A stretch of DNA of 64,000 bases, taken from Ancistrus triradiatus. Its lineage: Eukaryota > Chordata > Actinopteri > Siluriformes > Loricariidae. How positions within the stretch are numbered: the stretch's first letter is position 1; every line of letters starts with the position of its first letter. A program made the translations under genes and the position numbers. The DNA is taken from positions 1-64,000 of the forward strand of contig JAJAGP010000345.1 of the NCBI GenBank assembly GCA_025084515.1, read 5' to 3'. A model generated the notes under the pieces. It saw only the letters and a program-made list of their open reading frames with translations, was not told the origin of the DNA and ran no database searches. Shown piece by piece: positions 10,804-22,800 of the stretch.

Positions 10804-13800
10804 GTAGGCTAGCAGTTTAAATGTCTGCAGTGCATGCTGCAGAATAAAGCCTTGCATGACTGAGTGTATCCTGATTGGTCGCCATGTATGTATGGGGTGT
10901 GAACTGTATATAGACATAGAAACATTGAACAAACGCTGTGTGTGTATGTTGTAAAACAGGAGGAGGTGTACAGGGCTACAACAAAAGGCTTAATTGAAGG
11001 CCTCATTTCTGGATACAATGCCACTGTGTTTGCGTACGGACCCACAGGTTAGTGCGTTACCATTATGAGTTCCCATTAGAAGCCTTAAAGTGTATGTGCT
11101 TCTACAAATGTCTGTCTATATGTCCTTCTCTCTAAAATGTATATCTGTTTGTTTGTTTTTTCCTTTCATTCTCTTTGCAATTTGAACTTTCTTCATCTTC
11201 ACTTCACTTTCCACTTTCTGCTGAAGGTTGTGGTGGATTATCTGTTAATATCTACTTAGTTTCTTGAGCTATTACTACAGATAAATTACTTTCACTCTTG
11301 CATTTCTCATCTAAGCCACCTAAGTAGGTTGGGTCCCTTTTTGAGTCTTGGTTCTCCCAAGGTTTCTTCCTTATAACGTTTAGGGAGATTTTCCTTGCCA
11401 CTGTCGCCCTAGGCTTGCTCAATTTGGGATTGGTCCTAGATATAAGCATTTAATCAAAAATTGCGAAGCTGTTTTGAGTCAATGCTCCATTGTAAAAAGT
11501 GTTATAGAAAGAAATCTGTCTTAACTTGACTTGACATGTATCATATAGGCCAGTGTTTCCCAACCAGTGTGCAATGAGATGTCATCAGGTGTGCCGTGGA
11601 AGATTATCCAATTTCACCTGATTGGTACTCTAAGCGGGAGGCGTGTAGAACAATTACATTCTCTTCCACTAGAGGGCAGTAAGATATCAGCTTTGTGTTT
11701 AATTAAACAGGCCCAGGTTTCACACTGAGTAAGTAAACTGAGTAAATTGAGACTAGATTTTCATTATATTTCAATAAATATATATTTTGTGACATTTTTG
11801 TTTTTTGGTGTGCTTTGTGATTTTTCTAATGTGATATATGTGCCGTGGCTCAAAAACGGTTGGGAAACACTGATCTAGGCTGCCCACTGTCACCCCAGTC
11901 TTACTCACTTAAGGCTTTGGGTCTAGGTTTTTGTAAAGTGCTTTAGAAATAAATTTGACTTTGACTTTGTCCCCCTCCCTCGCTGTAATGACACTATGCA
12001 CATGAGCTGGCGTGGACTCCAGTTCATGCAAAATCTGACGATTCCTCTTCTCCCAGCGTGATTTCACAATATTCCAAAGAGCATCTTGTGATATTACTGA
12101 ATGCTTGGCTTTCTGTGTCTTCAAGTGCCCCCATAAATGCTTTATGGAGGTTAAAGTGAGGACTGTGGAGGAAAGTCCATGACAGGCAACAATCCTTGTT
12201 CCTACAGTAACTCTTGCAAAGCTTTAGGGTGTGTTTTTGTACCATTATCTGCCTGCAGTATGAATCCTTCTCCACAAAGATCTAAAAAAGTAATTTCAGT
12301 GTATAAAAAATAATATAAATATAAATTTGAGTTCTGTGTTCAGTGTTACGACATTCAAACCTTAAGTTGAACTCACACACACAGGTCCACAGTAGGGGCC
12401 CGATGTTGCCAGATTTAATCCACTGTTTAGACTGGCTGTGATTAGGCTGCTCTTTGAAAGAGGATTTCCATTAATGGAGTCCTGTTTATTTTAATCACCT
12501 GCTGTCTTTAAGGTCAACATAAGGTATTTACCTGCCTGAGAGTCATCTGTAAAATCCCTTGATACATAAAAGCTGCTCATGCAGCAACAGGTAAAACACC
12601 ACTGATCTGCTTCCTAGTAAGGAAAGGACCTTTGCCCTCATTATGTTGGCTTCTTTAAATAAAAATAAAGCGCACTAAAACCAAAGTATTTTGCATGTGT
12701 TTTTATATTCTGCATGCATGTATCTGTCCATATTCAGGTTGTGGGAAGACATACACTATGTTGGGAACAGACACAGAGCCTGGCATCTACGTCCGGACTC
12801 TTAACGACTTGTTCAGAGCCATTGAAGAGACAAGTGATGACATGCAGTATAGTGTCTCCATGTCATACCTGGAGGTAAGAGCCTAATTATGAACGTACTG
12901 TCCCACTGAAGTGGCTGGATATCTGCAGCAATGGAAGAACCATTGGGGTGTACTGTAATGGAAAATGCACTCTGGCACATTTACCTCACCATAGGCATGA
13001 AATGTGTTTTGAGCATGCTCACATCATGACCCCAGTTTCCCCAATTGTTACATTTATATTTCGTCATTTAGCAGATGCTCTTATCCAGAGTGACTTACAA
13101 CTGATACAGTCTTACAATCCAAGCAATTGTGGGTTAAGGGCCTTGCTCAAGGATCATGGAACAGTGGCAGCCTGGTAGAGGTGGGTTTTGAACCCTGGAT
13201 CTGCTGGTCCATAGTCCAGTACCTTAACCGCCTAATATACTTTAAATGCTTTAAAGGTGTTTATCTGAAATGAATCTGAAATATTTCAAATGTTCCAATG
13301 ACAGAATGCTATAATAATGCCTGCAAAAAATCTAATCTTGGATGTGTTATAAAAGCTTAAAAACCCAAGCTGATATAACCCTGACGATTACTTATGAGTT
13401 ATCCGGTCAGAAGAAAGATTAACCTGATGGTGCCTTGAAAAGGAGCCAATGTCCCGATGTGGTAATCTACTGTTTACCATCAGCACCATAAAACATCTGA
13501 TCCTTTAATCACAATGAAATGGGACATTGCCTAGACAAACTGTGTGTTGCTAATGTTTTTAAAACCTTCTGTACTGTGTGAATATTTATTTCAGCAGCTT
13601 CTTTTCCTTATCCTCAATTCTTCCAACACATATTCTATCCCACAGACATCTCGACTCGTTCAAAGTAATGCTTCACGTCCACATTGTCCTAAAGTTGACT
13701 TTGTGTTGTGTAAGTGCCGTGGATTTGTTTGATTAAAAAGAAAAAAATACTCTTAGAGATCATCTGAGAGAAATGACTCTCTGTTGTAAGAGTTCGAGCA

Positions 13801-16800
13801 CAGTGTGAGAGAAGGAATAGAGAAAGTGATGAAAAGACTTGAAAGAGAATGAGAGCTCGATTCAGTCAACAAGAGCCTGGCAGAAAAGAAAAAGGGAAGG
13901 GAACAAGACTGAAGGATCGTAATCGAAATAAAAAACCCTCTTTCAGGAACTGCAATGGTGCAGCTGTCAGGTCATCCACAAGGGCATAATCACACACGGG
14001 TTTTCATCTGAAGGTTACAGAGCAGCATAGTATTATCACGGATATGCAGGGTGCTGGGAGTCGCTGGTGCTCTGAATGCCAGCTGGCCTGCATGTCTGAG
14101 TGCTTTAGTCATAGGTCAGAACTCAGTATTAAGAATTGGACACATAGCCAGAAAGGTTGCTGGTTAATCTCTGGCCTGATGGAGCGGCCCTGCTCTCTGT
14201 AAAGGGGGGTATTTGTCTCCTCTCTCACACACACAGGTTAAAGGCTGGGTTATGACTGTGATTTGGAAGTGACCCATCTGCTGTCTCAACAGGTTCACAA
14301 CGCTACATACTATATTTGTGATGTCCTGCCATTGGCCATGTATTACTATAGCTACATAATTCAAACTTTTAAATCTAACCTTAACCCTAACCCTAATGTT
14401 ACCTTCAAATTCATTCATTCACTTTATTTTCCACTTGATTCTGGACTCCTAGCCAGCAGCATAGGCAGGAACCACCCTAGACAGGGCGCCAATCGTAGGG
14501 AACACACACTCATACAAACCCTCACACACTAGAGCCAATTTAGAGGTACCAATTAACCTAAAACATGTCTTTGGACTGTGGGAGGAAACCCGGAGTACCT
14601 GGAGTAAACCCACGTGGACAGGGGGAGGACATGCAAACTCCCATCAGAAAGGCCCCAGACTGCTCACCCAGGGATTGAACCCAGAACCTTCTTGCTGTGA
14701 GCTGACAGCAAGCTGGCAAATATATACTCATTGTACACCTACTTATTCATGCATTTATCTAATCAGCCAATCGTGTTGCAGCAGTTCAATGCAGATATGT
14801 GCCAGCAGCGTCAGCTAGTGTCCACACCAAATATCAGAATGGAGGAAAATGTGATCTCAGTGATTTTGCCCATGGCATGGTTGCTGTTTTCATTTGTCAC
14901 GCCTGCGTAGTATCTCTTCTGATTGTCAGTTAGGGTTACTGTAATAAATACGAGCGTGGAAATGTGCCAGGTGTGCGGTATTAGACGTGTCCTGCTCATG
15001 TTGTTTCAGTGTGTGGGTTGTATGTTAAAATTAACGTTATCGCCCGGGCTTGGTTAATAGTGTCTGGGTATTGTTAGATACAATAAAGTGCTACAAAATG
15101 AGATGCTGCCATTTTCAGCCGGACATGTTCTCTTCCTCGATCGTCTGGTTACTTCTTTCTTAGGTTGGACTTGTGTGTAGCTCTTTTTGTTGTGTTTCAA
15201 GAGAACCTTTCATATACCACATCACCGTTAAGAAACATCAAGGGTCTTTACTTAGCTGAGAACAAGTTCCCTTTTGGTGCTGCTAAAATTACAGCTTTTG
15301 AAGTGACCACACTGCTCTGGTTGTGGTCTTGTTCTATACCTGGATAAATGGAGCTGTGTATGATCTTCAGAATGTTGTTTAATGTTGTGAAAAGACACAC
15401 TGAAATAATGACTATTTACATAACAGTACTGTGCAAAGGTCTTAGACCACTATTAGATTATATATACCATTGTTTTAGCATTGGTATAATGACCATATAC
15501 AGTGAGGCAAAAAAGTATTTAGTCAGCCACTGACTGTGCAAGTTCTCCTACTTAGAAAGATGAGAGAGGTCTGTAATTTTCATCATAGGTACACTTTAAC
15601 TATGAGAGACGATATGAGTATTGAGTTGAACTTTTGTTATTGACCAAATACTTATTTTTTACCATAATTTACAATTAAATTCTTTAAATATCCTACAATG
15701 TGATTCCTGGATTTTTTTCTCATTTTGTCTCTCATAGTTGAAGTGTACCTATGATGAAAATTACAGACCTCTCTCATCTTTCTAAGTAGGAGAACTTGCA
15801 CAATCAGTGGCTGACTAAATACTTTTTTGCCCCACTGTATAGTTATTTCTACAGGGAATTCGTATTCTGTATTAAAAAATAATGAAAAACAGTTTCTATA
15901 GGCTACAGCGACAAGTGTTCAGTGTGATCTCTGATTACACTTGAGCAAAAGCAACATCTGGCAGCTCCATTGGGATGCCAATTGATCCTTCTACAGTCTG
16001 AAGAAGCTTGATCAGGAATGGTCTTTTTGGAAGGATAGCAGCCAAGGAACCACTTTTTCAGACGGGGAACAGGGTGAATAGGCTAAGACATGCTAAAGCT
16101 CACGAAGACTGGATTGAAGATCAGTGGAAAAGAGGATTGTGGAGTGACAAATCCGAGTTTGAAAATCTTGCATCCAGTCGTTGGCAATATGTTATATAGG
16201 GTCATTATACCATTGCTGAACCACAAATCTAATGGTGGTCTAAGACTTTTGCACCGTACCTCACTGTACCCCCGAATGCTTTTAATTGTACAATTTCACT
16301 GATTATGTGATGCTAAGGTAAGTGAGATGTAATACAGTTTGTCTGTGTGCTAGATTTACAACGAGATGATCCGTGATCTGCTGAATCCATCCTCTGGTTT
16401 TTTGGATCTGAGGGAGGACTCAAAGGGTGAGATTCAGGTAGCTGGCATTACAGAAGTCTCCACCGTCAACGCTCGTGAGGTTAGTAACACACAATGTCTA
16501 TAAGAGCATGTAAATATAAGGTATTTTTTAATATGTGCATGAAATTCAGGACATTGCAAGGTCAGTTCAAGGAGTCTCTTGGACTCTTCTGTTATGAGGA
16601 GTCAAAGAGAGCAGGTTGGCCCTGCTTTCTTGTAGGTAGTGATGCCATGTCTATTCAATTGAAATTATACTGTGGACAAGTCATACAACTTATTCTGAGG
16701 AAGAATAATAAAGACCATTGTATTTAAAGATGGCTTAAAACATCACACAGTCTAGGTAATTACCAGGTTTCCATTGTCTGTAAGGTCATAGCTTTGTGTC

Positions 16801-19800
16801 ATTCACACTTGCAAATCCAGTTTTCCGGTTGCCACCTTTCACATGTCAAAAAGCTAAAAAGGTAAGTCATATATCCAAGTCATGGGCATAAATGTACATG
16901 TACCCAGAGGCTTATGAATTGGCACCTGGACCCTATTATGTCCCTAACTGCTCAAATACATAGTCAACATACAACATAAAAACATAATCAATTCACTTAA
17001 AACTAGTTCACCATTCATACATCGTAACAGTCAAATCCTTTATGAAGGACAAATAATAATTCTCTTCATAACCATTTTTTCTAAATTACTTTCAGATCAT
17101 GGAACTGTTGATAAAGGGGAACAAACAGCGTACTCAGGAGCCAACCGCAGCAAATCAGACATCCTCTCGCTCCCACGCCGTGCTGCAGGTGGCCGTGAGG
17201 CAGCAGAGCCGCTGCAGAGATGTGTTGCAGGAGGTCCGCTTCGCCCGCCTATTCATGATTGACCTTGCTGGCTCGGAACGTGCTGCACAGGTAAAGCAAA
17301 CATCGATTACAGTGTGTTCGTTTGTGTGTGAGACACAGGTTGAGAAGATGTAGAACCTTATAAGGAAAAGCAGAAGCTCCACCAGAGTAGTTCATTTATT
17401 TAGATCAGCTGAAAGCGAGCATGGCAATTGTGCATTATTACTTTGTTGTACACTACAGTTTTTAAACATGCTTTGCTTGAAAACCTTTGGATCCTTAGCA
17501 GTACAGATGGATCCACCCAGTGCCCCATATGGACCAGCCACCACTGGACACTCATTTTATTGCTCCAGCTTGTAGATATAAATTAGTCCATTTGTGGTAG
17601 CCATTCCCTAATCCTCCATCGGTGTTCATAGAATGTCGATGGCTCTACAGTTTTTGGTTAGTGGACATTTTCCAGTCCAGCAGTGACACTGAGGTGTTTA
17701 AAACTCCAGCAGCACTGCTGAGTCTGACTTATTCATACCAGCTGAACACACACTAACACACCACCACCACATCAGTGTCACTGCAGTGCTGAGAAAGATA
17801 TCACCCAAATGGTACCTGATCTGTGCTGGTCCTAGAGAGAACAGAGTAAAGGGGACAACCAAAGAATGTAGAGAAACAGATGGACTACAGTCTGGAATTG
17901 TAGGACTACAAGGTGCTTCTGTATGGTAAGAGGAACTGATAAAGTGGACAATAAGTGTAGAAACAAGGAGATGTCCCTAATAAAGTGATTGGTGAGTGTA
18001 TATGTACCAATGGGTTGAATTGTACAGTACGTTGCTTTGCATAAATATCCGTTTTAAACTATTGAACATAAATCATAAAGAGAGTATTCTACCTGTGCTA
18101 AGCTGCCGCTGTTGGGTCCTTCCCATTCAAATGTGTTGCTCAATAGTAAGCCACTTTGGAAAATGGCTTTTGATAAATTCTGCAAATGTAATGACAAACT
18201 CTTAACTAGAAAGTGAATTCTAATAGAGGTCTAAATGCAATTGCAGGTAAAGTCAACACATTCCTGAATAAATCCATGGGAATATGCTTAAACAATTGTC
18301 CATGATTCAGTGGTTTAAGCTACAGGTTTAGTGGTTACAGAATAAAATGCTGACGTAGCCCAAGAACATCCAGTAGCTTTGATTTTGTTAGATAATCAAT
18401 TTCCTGTTCCTATTTCAGACACAGAATAGAGGACAGAGGCTGAAGGAAGGAGCTCATATAAACAGGTCACTGCTGGCACTGGGGAACTGCATCAATGCTC
18501 TGAGTGAAAAGAACGGAAACAAATATGTCAACTACAGAGACAGCAAGCTGACACGCCTGCTTAAGGTGAAGGCATAAAGCTAGCTGTCTAATATCCTGAT
18601 GTGTTTCCATGTTTATTCTGTTCTTTGGTAAATAAACCTTGTCTCGTGTCTTGTCTCCGGCTGCCAGGACTCTTTGGGTGGGAATAGCCGGACAGTAATG
18701 ATCGCTCATATAAGCCCTGCGTCCTCTGCTTTTGAAGAGTCTCGAAACACTCTGACTTATGCCGATCGTGCCAAAAGCATCCGCACACGGGTGAGGACAA
18801 CACAGACATATCCCATATCGAACTGATGTTGTATCGATACATTACAAGCCATAGCCATGTAAAATGTGACCGTGATACAGTCCAGTTTGACTGAAAGGCT
18901 TGTTATGGCTGTAATGATTATTATGGTATGCACATAATACCCCGATTAAACCCATACAGGTGAAGCGGAATCTGCTGAACGTGTCTTACCACATTGCCCA
19001 GTACACCAACATCATCTCAGACCTGCGCAGTGAGATCCAGAGACTGAAGAAGAAGATTGCTGAGCAGGCCAGTTGCCAGGGCAATCCTGACAGAACGGAC
19101 ATACGCCATGTTCAGGGTATTCCTACATCCCTTCATTAAGAATGGGTTTACTCTCAAAGCCATTTGACTCATTTTTAGTGCAAATATTAGTCAGACCAGA
19201 AACCAGGTCTCATAAGAGCGTTTGAATGTTTGTTAACCTGTCAGTGAGTTGACTGGTTGAGCTGAACTGGCTTGTACATTTGTACGTTGGGACATTTGTT
19301 CCATAATCGACGTTAAGACAAGGCAATCCAAACTCACAAGCTCAAAAGTGGCAGCTTGGCCTTGCTGGGACTTCAACAATGCCCTTATTTTATGTATAGT
19401 GTTGTTTTCTAATTGAGGTTATAACGTTCATGTCCATGGTCAGATTTTGTCCAGTTCATTATGATTAGTCACTTATATGATACAGTCTTTGTCTTTCTAT
19501 AATATTTAGTCAAAATGCTTTAATGTCCCCTGATGGCACCAGCACCTACCCCCAAAAAGCAGAAGGTGCATGCACATGCATTCCCAGGATGAGAGGACTG
19601 TTGCAGGGTTGATCCCCCAAGTTGCCTCTCCTCCATCAGATGCAACATTCTAGCCCATCAATGTGTCGAGCCAACTTTGACTCTCTCAGCGCTGTCATTG
19701 GCCTGGCCAGGAGGAAAGTCAGACAGGGATCATTATCCTCCCAGCAGCCACATAGACTGATTGAGGATGGGTGCCACAGAAGTCCTCTTTTTGGACATGC

Positions 19801-22800
19801 TCTTGCCCTAGATGTCCTCTGCTTGCAGATAAAAAGAAGCGGTTGATGGCCGTGAGTTGTAAGAACCACTTGTTGACCTATAGTCCTCCTCAGCAGAGGA
19901 TTCGACATGCAACAGGGAATGTCGGCAAGGGGAATTAGGTGTATCCAAATTGAGGAGAAAACTTTACGATTTACTATTAACTTACTTAATCTGGGCCACA
20001 CAGTGGCTTTTGGGTAGCACTGTCGCCTCCCATGGAGAAGGTCCTGGGTTCAATCCTGCGGTGGAAATTTCCCTTGTTAAATTCAGAAGCAATTCAAAAG
20101 ACCATCCTGACAAGTTGCTCAATAGTCATTTATTATGAAAGTTTTAACGAGCTCAGGTAGCACCCCTACGTTACCTTACCAAAATACCTTACCTCGGGAT
20201 GCTCCCCAGAAATCAAGCTTAGCATCGGCTTATAAACACGTTCAGCTTAACAAAAAGATAACAAAATGATACCTTATTGGACAGAGTATCATTAAACATA
20301 GTTCTTATTGGACGATTCATTGTGAGGATGCTACATACTAGGAACGCTAGAGGACACTATTGCTCTGCTGTAGTTTTCTCTGGAATTCTGGCTCATCATT
20401 GACCTTCAGAAAGCTTTAAACAAAGGCCTTTCGCCCAGTTTCAGAAAATGACTCATTTGTAATAAAGAAAAGATGACTCTAGGTCTGTTTGTTTACTCAT
20501 TAAACAACAACCACAATTAAACTAGTTTTCATGCTGATTAGGCACTAATGAGACTAATGAAACATGAGAATTTCACAAACTCATAAGAATCATCAAAACG
20601 TTATATCCACTATGACGAACAAGCACCGAGATCAAGTCCTTGATGACATCATCCATGTCTGTATCATCAGTATTGCACTGAATAGTGTCGGAGAGTCCGT
20701 CATTAACAGACCAAAGTGATCTAATAATGCTTTTTGCCGGTTCTAATAATACTTATGTCCTCCAGACAAAGTCTGCTTGTACAAATAATCATGAACAAAC
20801 CCAGAAAAGATCCAGTTTTAAGGATCATTATGCATTATAAAATAGGTATGTTAAAAGTATTAAGTCAGATGTTGAGGTTTTCTTTAGGAGTGTCCAGGGT
20901 GGACAGGATTAGGAATGAGATCATCAGAGGGACAGCACAGGTTGGAAAATTGGGAGACAAAATTCGAGAGGGAAGACTGAGATGGTTTGGACATGTGCAG
21001 AGGAGGGATAGTGGATATATTGGTAGGAGGATGTTGGCGATGGAGCTGCCAGGCAAGAGACGGAGAGAGTAGTTATATGGTTGTGGTAAATGAAGATATG
21101 CAGGGAGTTGGGGTGAGAGTAGAGGACGTGGAGGACAGGGTGAGGTGGAAACGTTTAACTCGCTGTGGTGACCCCTGATAAAGGGAGAAGCCAAAAGAAG
21201 AAGAAGAAGAAGAAGAAGAAAAGTATTAAATCAGAAATAAAATAATTTCTACCACAATCCCCGGGTGGGTTTACTCTGGGTACTCCAGTTTCCTTTCACA
21301 GTTCAAAGACATGCGTGTTAGGCTAATTGGTGTCTCTAAAGTGCCCCTAGTGTGTGAATGAGTGTATGTGCCTTACGATGGATAAGCGCCTTATCTAGGG
21401 TTGTTCCTGCCTTGCGCCCTGTGCCACTGGTTAGGCACACAATCCTGTTCAGGTTCAAGTTGATAAGAAAGTGAATGAATGTATTCCTGTATCGTTTGTG
21501 TTATTGCTGTTTTTTAAACTTTGCATATTTAAACTTTTCATTATTATAAAATTTCTATTATTAGCCTCAGCAGATGAGTTTTTATGATTGTTTTAAGTTA
21601 CCTGAGGCTTCAGTTTTTATAGCTTATTTGCACAGCTGTCATGTATTGACACAGACCCCTTAATAGCAGCCATAATTACTGGGATCTGATACTGAGAGCT
21701 GTGTAATGACCTCCCTACTGTATGTGGCTCACCGTCTCCCCCGTGTGTTGTTGTAGCAGAGGTGCAGGCTCATTCCATACAGCAGAGCCGAGCTGAGATG
21801 GACCAGCTGAGGGAGCAGCTGATCGAAGCTTTCAGGCACCAGATGGAGATCAGAAAGCGCCTGATGGAGCTGGACAACACCAACATGGAGATCCAGATCG
21901 ACACCTCCAAACACCTGCTTACCATCGCAGAGTGAGCACACACACTTGCCAGAAATCTGTGGCCAAAATGACGTATGTGATTGGGATCAATAGTATACCT
22001 AACTTTAACAAGCCTCCCCTCCCTTAGAGACAGCCAATCTGTTATGTGACACCAGGCATGGATAGAAGGCCCTGTGGGACTCCAATAACTGTCCCTGAGG
22101 TTGTGGTGTGCCTCTTAGACGGCTTGAGCCAGTTGAGTGCCCTGGGTGTAGTCATTCGATCACAAGGAAAGGGCGTAGCCACTTGAATGCCCTTAGTTTA
22201 AACCATAGGTGTTCCTAGCCAATTTTTTAGGCTCCCCCCTTCCCTTCTCCCCCCCACCTCCCCTCAGCCCCCACGCTCATTCCATTATCTTTCCCTCCTC
22301 CCCTCCACCACACCCTCTTTCCTCTTTTCCCACCCCTTCTTTTTCATTCTCCCACTCTCCTACTTTCCCCTTCCCTCTTCCTCTTTCTTTTCCTACTCGA
22401 TGTCCCTCCCCATACCCTCCCGTACTCTTCTTCCCCTTCCTAGCGCACTCTTCTTTTCTCCCCCCCAATTCTCCCTCTCAATTCCTTCCCTCCCTCCCCC
22501 CTCCTACATTCATTCTCATCCTACTCGTTTTCCCACCTACTTCTCTTTCATCACCTCTCCCTCTTCTTTTTTTGAGCTCTTCTCCCCCCTCCCTCCCCTT
22601 TCTCTTCCCCCCCCCTCCCTCTTTTCCTAGTTTCATCCCGTCTTTACTTCTATCCCCCCCCACTCCCCTCCATTTCCCCCCCTTACCTCTTCCTCCCTGC
22701 CCCATCTCCTCCCCCTTCCCCTCTCCCCCTCTATCACCTTTCCTCCTTCCTCCTTCCAGGGGTGCCCCCCTAAATTGAGTCCCAGAACCCCAAAAATAAG

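Noticed and set aside
19636..20001. 121-codon minus-strand frame
   Set aside because: No recognisable domain and no start, splice or poly(A) context; it lies in a kif19 intron.
22209..22778. 189-codon open frame, Pro/Ser/Phe rich
   Set aside because: It is simply the polypyrimidine tract read in a frame without stops. No start context, domain or splice logic.
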